NCBI GenBank assembly: GCA_017509605.1
Contig: JAFWPH010000042.1
Span: 40,513-104,512 of the forward strand
DNA length: 64,000 nt
From: Bacteroidaceae bacterium
GTDB taxonomy: Bacteria; Bacteroidota; Bacteroidia; Bacteroidales; Bacteroidaceae
Direction: 5' to 3'
Positions 43,513 to 54,778 of the stretch are shown piece by piece. Within the stretch, counting starts at the first letter, position 1, and every line of letters begins with the position of its first letter. The notes beneath the pieces are model-generated. The model saw only the letters and a list, made by a program, of their open reading frames with translations, was not told where the DNA came from and searched no databases. A program made the translations under genes and the position numbers.

Positions 43513-44004
43513 ATGGAAAAGAACATTTGGATGAAGCCAGACTTTGAATTGGAATTATTCTTTCCAAATCATTATATTGCTGCGTGTTGTCCTACCGCTA
43601 CTGGTCAAGGTATTGATGGTGGAGTTGTTGTGGGAAATGTCGCACATCAAATATTGTCGAATCTTGATGATGGTAGCTGGAATATTTGGATTGACAGTAA
43701 TGGAAACGGTGTATTGGATGGCGGCTCTTTCGTAAATGGGAGCTGGGTTGCTGATGAATATGGAGATCAACTCATATCCAAATCTCAAGTACCTGCAGAT
43801 AGTAATCAAGGGATAGGTAATAAGAAATGTCATGCTTTCAGCTTTGAGCCTGGTTATCCTACTTACCTTGCTCAGTTAAAAGGCGGCGGTACAGTGTGGA
43901 GGTTTTATCGCACAAGAGTCTTTCCAAGTGACCACCCGGGGAGTGGTAATATGCACTATACTTTAAGGGAAGATACTTTCGTACAAGGTGGCAACAATTC
44001 TTAA
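43513..44004 (+). CDS. Orphan member of a PN-x-YIA-x-C leader family; function unknown
   Basis: 163 residues (MEKNIWMKPDFELELFFPNH, then YIAACC). Fifteen of the first 25 residues equal those of the protein at 60869-61291. The body differs but shares a D-x-N-x-N-G loop (WIDSNGNGVLDGG at about 57-69) and ends in NNS. There is no hydrophobic signal peptide. The shared N-terminus could be a leader for modification or export, or simply a conserved domain edge. It is AT-rich, has its own promoter and is followed by a terminator; no modifying enzyme is adjacent. No known family recognised with certainty. Confidence 0.7.
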   Translation: MEKNIWMKPDFELELFFPNHYIAACCPTATGQGIDGGVVVGNVAHQILSNLDDGSWNIWIDSNGNGVLDGGSFVNGSWVADEYGDQLISKSQVPADSNQGIGNKKCHAFSFEPGYPTYLAQLKGGGTVWRFYRTRVFPSDHPGSGNMHYTLREDTFVQGGNNS

Positions 44005-44074
44005 ATATTCCTTTAAAGGACATCTAGACTCAAAAAGTGGAGTAATATAGTGAAAACTTAACACTAAAAAAAGT

Positions 44075-44117
44075 AAAAGAGAGGTGGCATTTGTTTTATC
44101 ACCTCTCTTCTTTTTTT
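44075..44117. terminator. Bidirectional terminator
   Basis: 10-bp stem AAGAGAGGTG/CACCTCTCTT (44077-44086 with 44100-44109), 13-nt loop, T-run on the + side and A-run before the stem. Confidence 0.85.
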
Positions 44118-44118
44118 A

Positions 44119-44745
44119 TTATTCGTCATAATCGTAAGTCACTTCCTCAATCTCAGTGAACATCCGTTTCAGTTTCTCAGCCTGATGGATATACTCCTCA
44201 AATACATTGATATAGGATGTAGCAAGTTTTGGACCTTTATACAACTCCTTGTATGCCTGCTGCTCATTGTCCCTGCTCTTGATGATGGCCTCAATCAGCC
44301 TGCCCTTTCTGAGATAGAACCTGAACTCATACTCTTTCTGTTCGCCTTCACCATCGGACGACCATGAGGGATTGTGAATATACGCGAAAACCAACTCTCC
44401 ATTCTCGTCATAGAGATATTCCTCATAATACGAAATGGCAGCATAGTTGTATTTCCTTGTGGCAAAGATCAGGTAATGCGAAGGGTAGATCTTCTCCTCC
44501 TCGCGTTCATCCCAATACATATAGATATCGTCTTTATGACCACCTGATCCAGGCAACATCTGCTGCCCCTGCAGATGATAAAACTCCCCCCATTCCGCTC
44601 CGTCATAGGGATTGTTACCCTGATGAGTCTCAATGTATTTCTTGATTGAAGCATAGCGCTGACGAATGCTCTCTAATGCGTCTTGGGCGCGAACAAGTTG
44701 CATGGAAGCCAAAAAGCAAAGCAACATGAAAACAGTCTTTCTCAT
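44119..44745 (-). CDS. Secreted hypothetical protein
   Basis: 208 residues from ATG 44743-44745 (MRKTVFMLLCFLASMQLVRAQ, a Sec signal); a GTG three codons earlier is less likely. The mature part is rich in Tyr, Glu and Asp: DALESIRQRYASIKKYIE, YNYAAISYYEEYLYDENGELVF, EYEFRFYLRKGRLIEAI (in parts). The repeated strand pattern resembles calycin/lipocalin-like or DUF-type Bacteroidetes periplasmic proteins. I do not recognise the family. It is a stand-alone gene, convergent with the orphan gene and divergent from lon. Confidence 0.7.
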   Translation of the reverse strand: MRKTVFMLLCFLASMQLVRAQDALESIRQRYASIKKYIETHQGNNPYDGAEWGEFYHLQGQQMLPGSGGHKDDIYMYWDEREEEKIYPSHYLIFATRKYNYAAISYYEEYLYDENGELVFAYIHNPSWSSDGEGEQKEYEFRFYLRKGRLIEAIIKSRDNEQQAYKELYKGPKLATSYINVFEEYIHQAEKLKRMFTEIEEVTYDYDE

Positions 44746-45147
44746 AATGACCACTGATTAAGTTAAACTTATTTTCTCTCGATAAGGTTAATTGATACTC
44801 CATTGCAAAGTAAATAATTTATTTCGATATTTCGAAGGAAAGAGTACAGAAAAGTTGATATAATTTGACTTCTGTCGAATATTGTCACGACTCAGCAGAG
44901 CAAAACAAGTTTTCCTCTGCTTTCACTGCTCCAAAAATTGGCTTTTCGCTCACTTATTCGTAACTTTGGCTTCGCCGATGTTACTCCCACTCGGAAAAGC
45001 ACAAATAAATTTTGCTTTTCGCTCGTTTATTCGTAACTTTGACTATTGTCGAAGTTACTCCCACTCGGAAAAGCACAAATAAATTTTGCTTTTCGCTCGT
45101 TTATTCGTAACTTTGCATCGTTTTTAAGGTAAGGATATCCCATTATT
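44746..45147. other. Intergenic region with tandem promoter repeats upstream of lon
   Basis: 402 bp. The left half is AT-rich and also has a small hairpin AGCAGAG...CTCTGCT near 44890-44935. The right half (about 44930-45117) is the tandem promoter repeat described separately. No small ORF with coding character seen. Confidence 0.75.
44935..45117 (+). repeat. Tandem repeat (period 73-74 bp) carrying three promoters for lon
   Basis: A unit containing GTTACTCCCACTCGGAAAAG, AAATAAATTTTGCTTTTCGC and TCG-TTTATTCGTAACTTTG recurs. Its -7 boxes TAACTTTG are at 44961-44968, 45034-45041 and 45108-45115. In the second and third, TTTG stands exactly 19 bp upstream of the -7 box; in the first the -33 element is TTGG. 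The last two units are nearly identical; the first is diverged and truncated at its left. Confidence 0.88.
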
Positions 45148-47622
45148 ATGAAAGAAGATATATATTACGAGATGCCGCAAGGCAGACGTGAAAGCGTGAT
45201 TTCGTTGATAGCAGACTACCAAGGCAACGAGGAAGAATTAACCGATGTACAGATAGACGAAGAGACGATGCCCGTGTTGCCACTGCGCAGCATGACCCTA
45301 TTCCCGGGCGTCATCATGCCCATCGCTGTGGGCAGGGAGATGTCGTTGCGTCTCATCAACGATGCCTACTCCAAGAACATGGTGGTGGGTGTGTTCAGCC
45401 AGATTATCGACTCTGTGGAGAGCCCCACATTCAATGACCTCAACAAACTCGGCGTGGCAGCGCGGGTTTTGCGCACATTGGAATTGCCCGACGGCAACCA
45501 TACGGCTATCATACAGGGCCTGACACGTATTGAGCTCAAGAATATCGACCATGAATACCCCTATCTGCAAGGACATGTGGAGAAACGCCCCGAACTTATT
45601 CCGGATCAGAACGACCGAGAGTTCAAGGCCGTGGTCGATTCCTGCAAGGAAATGGCCGACAAGTTTGTAAAGTCGCACAACGGATCACTCGTGGAATCGA
45701 GCTTTGAACTCAAGAACACCAACAACCGGGTGTTCCTTGTCAACTTCATCTGCTCTTCACTGCCCATTAAGAACTCCGAACGCTTCACCCTGCTCAGCAT
45801 TGACAGCCTCACCGAACGCGCCTACAAACTGCTGAGCGTCCTCAACCGCGAGTTCCAGTTCGCCATGCTCAAGGCCAACATACAGATGCGCACCAAAGAG
45901 GACATCGACAAACAGCAGCGCGACTATTTCCTGCAACAGGAAATGCGCAACATTCAAGAGGAACTGGGCAACGGTTACGACCCTGATATCGAGGAGCTCA
46001 ACACCAGAAGGCTGGCCAAAGAATGGTCGGACGAGGTGGACAACATCTTCGTTAAGGAACTGAACAAACTGGAACGTCTCAATCCGCAGGGACCCGACTA
46101 CAGCGTACAGTACAACTACCTCGACACCCTGCTCAACATTCCTTGGAACGAATACACCAAAGACAACCTCAATATCAAGAACGCAGAACGAGTGCTCAAC
46201 CGTGACCACTACGGCATGGAGAAAGTCAAGGAAAGAATCCTCGAGTACCTTGCCGTTCTCAAGAAACGAGGTGACCTCAAGAGCCCCATCATCTGCCTTT
46301 ACGGTCCTCCAGGTGTGGGCAAGACCTCACTCGGCAAAAGCATCGCAACTGCCATGAAACGCAAGTACGTGCGAGTATCGTTGGGAGGCCTGCACGACGA
46401 GGCAGAGATACGCGGACACCGAAAAACCTATGTGGGCGCTATGCCAGGACGTATCATCAAAGGACTTATCAAAGCCGGCAGTTCTAACCCCGTGTTCATC
46501 CTCGACGAAATCGACAAGGTTTCGCAAGCCAACTTCAACGGCGACCCATCGTCAGCCTTGCTCGAGGTGCTCGACCCTGAACAGAACAATGCCTTCCACG
46601 ACAACTACATTGACCTCGACTACGACCTCTCGAAGGTGATGTTCATCGCAACGGCAAACAACATCAGCACCATCCCCGCTCCACTCCTCGACCGAATGGA
46701 ACTGATTGAGGTCAGCGGCTACCTCACTGAGGAAAAGATAGAAATCGCCAAACGACACCTCATCCCCAAGGAACTGGAGAACGTGGGCATGAACAAAAGG
46801 GAGGTGAAATTCAGTAAAAACGCCATAGAGGGAGTGATAGAGAACTACACTCGCGAGTCGGGCGTTCGCGAACTCGACAAGAAAATCAACAAAATACTGC
46901 GCAGAATAGCGCTCCAGCAAGAGAAAGACGGAGCCACAACCCCCATTACCTCTATCGATACCGCCGACATCGAGACCTACCTCGGACCAGCGGAGTTCAA
47001 CCGCGACAAATACCAGGGCAACAAGTATGCCGGTGTGGTGACCGGTCTGGCATGGACCAGCGTGGGCGGCGAGATACTCTTCATCGAAACAAGCCTGAGC
47101 AAAGGCAAACAAGGCAAACTCACACTGACTGGCAACCTTGGCGATGTGATGAAGGAGTCGGCCGTGCTGGCCTTGGAGTACATCAAGTCTCATGCTGCCA
47201 ACTACGGCATAGACAACCGCTTGTTCGACAACTGGAACATCCATATCCATGTGCCAGAAGGTGCAGTGCCCAAGGACGGGCCCTCAGCCGGCATCACCAT
47301 AGCCACATCCATCGCTTCGGCGCTGACCCAACGCCGGGTACGCAAGAATACCGCCATGACCGGTGAGATTACCCTACGTGGTAAAGTACTGCCTGTAGGC
47401 GGCATCAAAGAGAAGATTCTCGCAGCCAAACGAGCTGGTATCACCGACATCATGATTTCCAACGAGAACGAGAAAGACATCCGTCAGATACCCGCCAAAT
47501 ATGTGGAGGGTGTGACCTTCCACTATGTGGAAAATGTCAACGAAGTGCTCGACTTCGCTCTACTCAAAGAAAAAGTGGAGAAACCACTCGACCTCACCAT
47601 CCCAGAAGAGACAAAGAGTTAG
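45148..47622 (+). CDS. lon: ATP-dependent protease Lon
   Basis: 824 residues. N-terminal LON substrate-binding domain ([18 protein letters not shown], about 40 onward), coiled-coil region, AAA+ with Walker A GPPGVGKT at about 386-393 and Walker [10 protein letters not shown], and the C-terminal peptidase with Ser in PKDGPSAG (about 712) and Lys in [14 protein letters not shown] (about 755). It degrades misfolded and regulatory proteins in the cytoplasm. Three stacked promoters upstream suggest strong or multi-input expression. tgt follows 45 bp downstream. Confidence 0.97.
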   Translation: MKEDIYYEMPQGRRESVISLIADYQGNEEELTDVQIDEETMPVLPLRSMTLFPGVIMPIAVGREMSLRLINDAYSKNMVVGVFSQIIDSVESPTFNDLNKLGVAARVLRTLELPDGNHTAIIQGLTRIELKNIDHEYPYLQGHVEKRPELIPDQNDREFKAVVDSCKEMADKFVKSHNGSLVESSFELKNTNNRVFLVNFICSSLPIKNSERFTLLSIDSLTERAYKLLSVLNREFQFAMLKANIQMRTKEDIDKQQRDYFLQQEMRNIQEELGNGYDPDIEELNTRRLAKEWSDEVDNIFVKELNKLERLNPQGPDYSVQYNYLDTLLNIPWNEYTKDNLNIKNAERVLNRDHYGMEKVKERILEYLAVLKKRGDLKSPIICLYGPPGVGKTSLGKSIATAMKRKYVRVSLGGLHDEAEIRGHRKTYVGAMPGRIIKGLIKAGSSNPVFILDEIDKVSQANFNGDPSSALLEVLDPEQNNAFHDNYIDLDYDLSKVMFIATANNISTIPAPLLDRMELIEVSGYLTEEKIEIAKRHLIPKELENVGMNKREVKFSKNAIEGVIENYTRESGVRELDKKINKILRRIALQQEKDGATTPITSIDTADIETYLGPAEFNRDKYQGNKYAGVVTGLAWTSVGGEILFIETSLSKGKQGKLTLTGNLGDVMKESAVLALEYIKSHAANYGIDNRLFDNWNIHIHVPEGAVPKDGPSAGITIATSIASALTQRRVRKNTAMTGEITLRGKVLPVGGIKEKILAAKRAGITDIMISNENEKDIRQIPAKYVEGVTFHYVENVNEVLDFALLKEKVEKPLDLTIPEETKS

Positions 47623-47667
47623 ACGTTAGACCATAGAAGCAGCCCTAATAAAGCGATAAAACCAACA

Positions 47668-48798
47668 ATGCAATTCAACCTTCAGCACACTGATTCAGGA
47701 AGCAAGGCGCGGGCGGGCATCATCAGCACCGACCACGGACAAATCCTCACCCCCATCTTCATGCCTGTGGGTACTGCAGGGACCGTGAAGTGTGTGCACC
47801 AAAGGGAACTGAAAAACGACATCAAGGCACAAATCATCCTCGGCAATACCTACCACCTCTATCTGCGACCAGGTCTTGACATCCTGCAAAGCGCGGGCGG
47901 ACTGCACCAATTCAACGGCTTTGACCTGCCCATGCTCACCGACAGCGGCGGATTCCAGGTATTCTCTCTCGCAGGAATCAGGAAAATCAGTGCAGAGGGC
48001 GTAGAGTTCAGGTCACACATCGACGGTTCCAAGCATTTCTTCTCTCCAGAACGCGTCATGGACATCGAACGCGTCATTGGAGCCGACATCATCATGGCTT
48101 TTGATGAGTGCACGCCAGGCACCGCCGACTACCAATATGCAAAGAAATCGCTCGAACTCACCGAGAACTGGCTCGAACGATGCATCAGCCGTTTCAACAG
48201 CACTAAGCCTCTATACGGCTACCAGCAGTCGCTCTTCCCCATCGTACAAGGCTGTACTTATAGGGACCTGCGCCAAAAAGCCGCCGAGAACGTGGCCAAG
48301 AAGAATGCCGACGGTTATGCCATTGGCGGACTGGCCGTAGGAGAACCTACTGAAGTGATGTACGAAATGATAGACGTGGTCAACGCCATCCTCCCCACCG
48401 ACCGGCCACGTTATCTGATGGGTGTGGGCACGCCCGCCAACATCCTCGAGGCAATCGAACGCGGTGTGGATATGTTCGACTGTGTGATGCCCACACGCAA
48501 TGCACGCAACGCCATGCTCTTCACCAAACATGGTATCATGAACATGAGGAACAAGAAATGGGAAAATGACTTCACTCCCATCGACCCTGTAGGCGACGCT
48601 TACGTCGATACCGACTACACCAAGGCTTACTTGCACCACCTCTTCAAAGCGAAGGAATATCTCGCGCTCCAAATCGCATCAGTACACAACCTCGCTTTCT
48701 ACCTCTGGCTCGTCGGCGAGGCTCGTAAACACATTCTTGATGACACCTTCTCAACGTGGAAAGAACAGGCTATTAAGATGGTGACTTCGAGACTTTAG
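47668..48798 (+). CDS. tgt: Queuine tRNA-ribosyltransferase (tRNA-guanine transglycosylase)
   Basis: 376 residues. Catalytic and binding motifs: MLTDSGGFQVFSLAGIRKI, LTENWLERC, GYAIGGLAVGEP and MFDCVMPTRNARNAML (nucleophile Asp region). It swaps G34 of GUN-anticodon tRNAs for preQ1 on the way to queuosine. The usual C-terminal zinc site CxCxxC...H is altered: the segment reads DPVGDAYVDTDYTKAYLHH, so all three Cys are missing and only the later His (SVHNLAFY) remains. It lies between lon and a YjgP/YjgQ permease gene. Confidence 0.94.
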   Translation: MQFNLQHTDSGSKARAGIISTDHGQILTPIFMPVGTAGTVKCVHQRELKNDIKAQIILGNTYHLYLRPGLDILQSAGGLHQFNGFDLPMLTDSGGFQVFSLAGIRKISAEGVEFRSHIDGSKHFFSPERVMDIERVIGADIIMAFDECTPGTADYQYAKKSLELTENWLERCISRFNSTKPLYGYQQSLFPIVQGCTYRDLRQKAAENVAKKNADGYAIGGLAVGEPTEVMYEMIDVVNAILPTDRPRYLMGVGTPANILEAIERGVDMFDCVMPTRNARNAMLFTKHGIMNMRNKKWENDFTPIDPVGDAYVDTDYTKAYLHHLFKAKEYLALQIASVHNLAFYLWLVGEARKHILDDTFSTWKEQAIKMVTSRL

Positions 48799-48894
48799 TT
48801 TCTATTTTTTGAAAAAAATAACAATATTATAATCAAGACTATATAAACATTTGTTAAATCAAAGGTTTAAGTAATTTTCCAGTTTTCACAAACC

Positions 48895-50142
48895 GTGGAT
48901 TTCAATAACAAGGACATAGAGGAGACGACAACGAAGAACGCTGAAAAGCCTTTAGCCGCTATAGAACCGGAGAATCTGGAACATCCCGTGGACTCAGTGG
49001 CTCAATCGTCATCGCTCAAGGAAAAGTTTGCCGACTGGTGGGCCCTTCATAAGCCCATCTCAAGGCTCGACCGCTACATCATCCTCAAGTTCCTTGGCAC
49101 TTATTTCTTTTCTATCGCATTGATTATGTCCATCTCTGTCGTGTTCGACTTCAACGAGAACATCGACAAGTTCCTGGCCAAAAACGCGCCTTGGAAAGCC
49201 ATCTGGTTGGACTACTACCTCAACTTCATCCCATACTACTCCAACCTATTCAGCCAGTTGTTCGTGTTCATCGCCGTGATCTTCTTCACCACGAAACTCG
49301 CTGACAACTCCGAGATTATCGCCATGATGTCAACAGGCGTGAGTTTCAAGCGTTTGATGAAGCCTTACATGATCTCTGCCGCAGTGATTGCACTACTCAC
49401 GTTCGTTTTAGGCGCATACGTCATTCCTAAAGGCAACGTGAAAAGAGTGAAGTTTGAGAACACTTATAAGCGCAAACGCGTCACCACCTTCGCCACCAAT
49501 GTCCAGTTGGAAGTGGACACAGGTGTGGTGGCGCTGATACAGCGCTATGAAGACCGCAACAAGATGGGCTATTCATTCCAGCTCGACAAGTTCAGAAACA
49601 AGGTGCTGATCTCGCAACTCCGCGCCTCGACCATACAATACGACACACTGTCGGAAACTCCATACCACTGGATCCTGCGCAACTACACTATCCGAGATTT
49701 CGGCGGCATGCGCGAGGTCATTACACAAGGTACACAAACCGACTCCATTATCAAAATGGAACCCTCAGACTTCCTGATCACGAAGGGACAGCAGGAGACG
49801 ATGACTTCCCCCGACTTGAGAGAATACATCGAGAAGCAGAAACAACGTGGTTTCGCCGACATCAAGGCTTTCGAAGTGGAGTATTACAAACGCGGTGCCT
49901 CGTCGTTCGCGGCCTTCATCCTTACCGCCATCGGTCTGTCACTCTCCGCCAAACGACGCAAGAACGGCATGGGTATCGCCCTCGGAACCGGACTGACACT
50001 GACCTTTGCCTACATCCTCTTCCAGACCATATCAGCCTCCTTCGCCATCAACTCAAATGTGCCACCTATATTGGCGGTTTGGATTCCAAACATCGTGTAT
50101 ATCATCATCGCCTTCTTTTTCTACAGAAAGGCGCCAAAATAA
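48895..50142 (+). CDS. YjgP/YjgQ (LptF/LptG) family permease
   Basis: 415 residues; start is GTG 48895 (MDFNNKDIEETT), with no suitable ATG before the first TM. TM segments at about 70-90, 110-130, 155-175, then a periplasmic beta domain, and three TMs at the end (SSFAAFILTAIGLSLSA, LGTGLTLTFAYILF, ILAVWIPNIVYIIIAFFFY). These subunits of the Lpt ABC exporter extract LPS from the inner membrane. The N-terminal 60 residues are an extra polar tail. Placed 97 bp after tgt, 70 bp before the helicase. Confidence 0.9.
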   Translation: MDFNNKDIEETTTKNAEKPLAAIEPENLEHPVDSVAQSSSLKEKFADWWALHKPISRLDRYIILKFLGTYFFSIALIMSISVVFDFNENIDKFLAKNAPWKAIWLDYYLNFIPYYSNLFSQLFVFIAVIFFTTKLADNSEIIAMMSTGVSFKRLMKPYMISAAVIALLTFVLGAYVIPKGNVKRVKFENTYKRKRVTTFATNVQLEVDTGVVALIQRYEDRNKMGYSFQLDKFRNKVLISQLRASTIQYDTLSETPYHWILRNYTIRDFGGMREVITQGTQTDSIIKMEPSDFLITKGQQETMTSPDLREYIEKQKQRGFADIKAFEVEYYKRGASSFAAFILTAIGLSLSAKRRKNGMGIALGTGLTLTFAYILFQTISASFAINSNVPPILAVWIPNIVYIIIAFFFYRKAPK

Positions 50143-50211
50143 GGGGAACTTCAGCATATTTCCCGTTCACAGCATCATTCAATATCAAAGGCCACAAAAA
50201 CAAAGAACAAT

Positions 50212-51590
<1,379 letters not shown>

Positions 51591-51594
<4 letters not shown>

Positions 51595-52331
51595 GAAATC
51601 TCTGTATTGACATAGGAAACACCCGCACCAAAATCGCGCTGTTTGAGGACGCTTTGGTAGTCAGACAGTGGTCTTTCGCAAATGGTCAAGACCTTCAATT
51701 GGCCGACAAAGCGAAGCAAATCGACGGAGTCATCCTCTCGAGCACAGCTAATGTGAGCGAGGCTGAGATAAATGCATTCAAGCAACTGCCCTGTCCCATC
51801 CACGAAGTCTTGACTTGGAAGACCCCTGTTCCCGTGGAGAATCTCTACTCCACCCCTCAGACCCTGGGTATGGACCGCCTCGCAGCAGTGGTAGGAGCAC
51901 ATGCGCATTATCCGTCGAACGATATCCTCGTCATCGACAACGGAACGGCTATCACTTACGACTTCATCAATGCCCATGGACAATATCTCGGAGGTAACAT
52001 CTCCCCAGGAGTGGCGCTGCGGTTCAAGGCACTTCACGCCTTCACAGCCCGTCTTCCCCTCGTGGAGGAGAAAGGCGATAAACCTGCTTTCGGCTTGTCC
52101 ACCGACACGGCCATTCGTTGCGGCGTGTTGGACGGCGTCCGACACGAAATTGAAGGCTTTATCAACGAAATGATAGTTAAATATCCTAATCTTTTGGTTT
52201 TTTTAACCGGCGGACACGGATTTGATTTTGATGTCTCCCTAAAAAAGCGTATTTTTGCCGACAAATTGTTAGTGCTAAAGGGTCTCGACTGCATCTTGCG
52301 CAATCTGCAGGCTCATCCGACACATAAATAA
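51591..52331 (+). CDS. coaX: Type III pantothenate kinase
   Basis: 246 residues. ASKHA-fold motifs: LCIDIGNTRTKIALFE (phosphate-1), TLGMDRLAAVVGA, VIDNGTAITYDFI (phosphate-2-like, catalytic Asp) and GGNISPGVALRFKALH. It phosphorylates pantothenate, the first step to coenzyme A, using ATP. It overlaps the helicase stop by 4 bp and is followed 46 bp later by an outer-membrane protein gene, then lptC and a PpiD-like gene. This order is standard in Bacteroidales. Confidence 0.95.
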
Positions 52332-52377
52332 AGAACTATCGGCTGCATCGCAACCGACAAATAGTGAATACAACAGA

Positions 52378-53724
52378 ATGAAAAAGACCTATCTAATGGT
52401 GTTGTGCGCCACACTGTCAATGCTGGCGCAGAAATCCCAATCACAAGTCAATTCACCCTACTCCCGCTATGGCTTTGGAACCATGGCCGACCGCGCTATG
52501 GGTTTCAACAAAGGCATGGGCGGTGTGGCGCTTGGTTTCCATGACGGCAAACAAATCAACACAGCCAACCCGGCATCTTACGCATACGTCGATTCACTCA
52601 GCGCTCTTTTCGACCTGGGGTTCTCAGTGCAGCTTGCCAACTACAAGATGAGCAAGTTGCAACAAAACGCAAGGAACGCCAGTTTCGATTACTTCGCATT
52701 CCAGTTCCGCGGCGCAAAAAACCTTGGTGTCACACTTGCCTGCCTGCCGCTGACAAATATAAACTATTATTTCACCTCATCCAGTGAGTTGCTGAAAAAC
52801 AACGACGACTATTCCTCAAGCTATGTGTTTTCTGGCGAGGGCGGTATACACAAAGCTCTTGTCGGCTTGGGTTGGCGTCCTATCAGCCCTTTGGCCATCG
52901 GTGTCAACGGGGCTTTCTTATGGGGTGACTACAGTCATAGTATGAGTATGGCTTTCAATGAAACCAGCGTTTATAATATGCAGCGTCAATACACTGCAGA
53001 CATCAGCACTTACTCAGTGGATTTCGGCTTGCAATACGACCTCAAACTCAACAAAGAAGACATGGTGACGCTGGGTCTGACATACGGCATGGGACACAAG
53101 GTGAACAATAAAGCCTACAGGCACACCAGTACACTCAGCTCGTCGGTGACTGTGGCACAGACTGTCGACACCATCCCCGACGCTTTCGAACTGCCCCAAA
53201 CCTTAGGTGCAGGCCTCACCTACTACCATTCCAACAAACTGCGCATAGGCGCTGATTTCAGCATGGAGAAATGGTCCAGCGTCAAATTCCCGTCGCAAGA
53301 CATGAACAGCACCACAGGCAACACCGCATATGTTTCCACCACCAACCAACTCTACGACTCTTGGAAAGTGGCGGCAGGACTAGACTACTGCCCTAACAAG
53401 GAAAGCTCCAAATTCTTCCAGCACAATATCTACCGTGTGGGTGGTTTCTACTCTCATTCCTACGCCAAGGCCGACATCACCAATACCATCACCGACAAAC
53501 CCTATGAACTGGGAGTATCCGCTGGTGTGGGCATACCCATCACCAACAAGAACATCTGGCACAACTCCCCATCCATCAACATCAGTGCTCAATGGGTGCA
53601 CACCGTCGTACCTTACCTCAGCGCATCGACTATGCAGAAAGCCACATTAAGAGAGAATTATTTCCGCCTCTGCATAGGCTTGACGTTCAACGAGCGATGG
53701 TTCTACAAGTGGAAAGTGCAATAA
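52378..53724 (+). CDS. Outer membrane beta-barrel protein, coaX-lptC cluster
   Basis: 448 residues with a signal peptide ending near QSQ. The mature start NSPYSRYGFGTMADRAMGF is characteristic of a Bacteroidales porin-like family always found between coaX and lptC. The rest alternates aromatic-flanked strands (GVNGAFLWGDYSHSMSMAF, VDFGLQYDLKLNKEDMVTLG), ending with FNERWFYKWKVQ, a C-terminal aromatic pattern fit for BamA. It lacks a plug domain. Transport role unknown; placement suggests an envelope-biogenesis link. Confidence 0.85.
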   Translation: MKKTYLMVLCATLSMLAQKSQSQVNSPYSRYGFGTMADRAMGFNKGMGGVALGFHDGKQINTANPASYAYVDSLSALFDLGFSVQLANYKMSKLQQNARNASFDYFAFQFRGAKNLGVTLACLPLTNINYYFTSSSELLKNNDDYSSSYVFSGEGGIHKALVGLGWRPISPLAIGVNGAFLWGDYSHSMSMAFNETSVYNMQRQYTADISTYSVDFGLQYDLKLNKEDMVTLGLTYGMGHKVNNKAYRHTSTLSSSVTVAQTVDTIPDAFELPQTLGAGLTYYHSNKLRIGADFSMEKWSSVKFPSQDMNSTTGNTAYVSTTNQLYDSWKVAAGLDYCPNKESSKFFQHNIYRVGGFYSHSYAKADITNTITDKPYELGVSAGVGIPITNKNIWHNSPSINISAQWVHTVVPYLSASTMQKATLRENYFRLCIGLTFNERWFYKWKVQ

Positions 53725-53740
53725 CACGGAGCAGGGCAAA

Positions 53741-54553
53741 ATGAACAGACTCCTTCCCTTCGCGATGATACTGTCGCTGATGCTGTTGGCATGCAGTGAG
53801 GACGAGGGCAATTTCGCTCCCGCCATCGAACAACGCGACTCACTGCCCATCCTCAAATCAAGGGGAGTCTCCACCCTCATCTCCGACTCCGGCATCATCC
53901 GATACAAGATCATAGCAGAGGAATGGTACATTTACGACCGTCGGAACCCCTCTTTTTGGGCCTTTGAGAAAGGGCTCTTCCTGGAGCAGTTCGACGAAGA
54001 ATACCATGTCAAGGCCTTCGTCAACGCCGACACCGCGTATTATTACGACAAGGTTGAACTGTGGGAACTAAGGGGGCGAGTATTGGTAAAGAACCTCAAA
54101 GGAGAGACCTTCAAGACTTCTTTGCTGTATTGGGACCAAAAGAAACACGAACTATACTCAGATCGTTTCATGGAAATCAAGGGGGAAACACAGGAACTCT
54201 CGGGATATGACTTTCGTTCCGATGAACGCATGACACGCTACAGCATCCACAGTTCAAAAGGCGCCTTTCCTATGGGTGAGGACAAACCCGCCACTCCAAA
54301 ACCCGATGCCCAAACCATGGCCGAATATGCTGACACCACACAACTTACTACCACAACACCATCCCAAACAGGAACGACAAACAAACCCACACATGCTGGC
54401 ACTGACAACAAAAAGCCAAAGGCACAACCCAACGTAAAACATGGGCAGCCAGTCAATAAAACCGCACCCAAAAACGCCCCAAAAGTCACCGGTACTCCCA
54501 AATCAGCTCCCAACAAGCCTCGAACTGTAGAGCAAATGAAGCAACAACGCTAA
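53741..54553 (+). CDS. lptC: LPS export protein LptC with extended disordered tail
   Basis: 270 residues; lipobox at MILSLMLLACSED (Cys at about 17). LptC beta-jellyroll pattern: LPILKSRGVSTLISDSGII, AYYYDKVELWELRGRVLVKN, then LLYWDQKKHELYSDRFMEIK (in parts). It passes LPS from the LptFG-B2 complex to LptA-like proteins. After about residue 185 it has an unusual tail of some 85 residues rich in Thr, Pro, Lys and Asn (TTTTPSQTGTTNKPTH); most LptC proteins end near the jellyroll. It begins 16 bp after the porin gene. Confidence 0.85.
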   Translation: MNRLLPFAMILSLMLLACSEDEGNFAPAIEQRDSLPILKSRGVSTLISDSGIIRYKIIAEEWYIYDRRNPSFWAFEKGLFLEQFDEEYHVKAFVNADTAYYYDKVELWELRGRVLVKNLKGETFKTSLLYWDQKKHELYSDRFMEIKGETQELSGYDFRSDERMTRYSIHSSKGAFPMGEDKPATPKPDAQTMAEYADTTQLTTTTPSQTGTTNKPTHAGTDNKKPKAQPNVKHGQPVNKTAPKNAPKVTGTPKSAPNKPRTVEQMKQQR

Positions 54554-54727
54554 AACGCGTTTATTTTTATTTTTATAAGGTGAAAAAAGCATTTTTCGCC
54601 TCTAAAAAGCACTATTTTCATCCCGAAAAGTATTTTTCCGTCATTGGATTACTCTTAATCCGTAATTTTTTTGTAATTTCGTACGCAATTTGCATTTGAT
54701 ACCGCCTTTACTGCTATTAGGTGGTAT

Positions 54728-54735
54728 TAATTTTG
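54728..54735 (+). promoter_or_regulatory. Predicted -7 box for the PpiD-like gene
   Basis: TAATTTTG, 43 bp before ATG 54779, preceded by a short hairpin (TACCGCCT/AGGTGGTA). The gene may thus be transcribed apart from lptC. Confidence 0.4.
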
Positions 54736-54778
54736 TGTTCAAAAAGAAAAATAATAAATTAAAAATATCAACAAAAAA

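Noticed and set aside
44935..45117. CRISPR-like or satellite interpretation of the repeats before lon
   Set aside because: Units are contiguous at 73-74 bp without unique spacers, and each contains a promoter; there are no cas genes.
46552..47250. 232-codon minus frame inside lon
   Set aside because: Shadow of the highly conserved lon AAA and peptidase domains.
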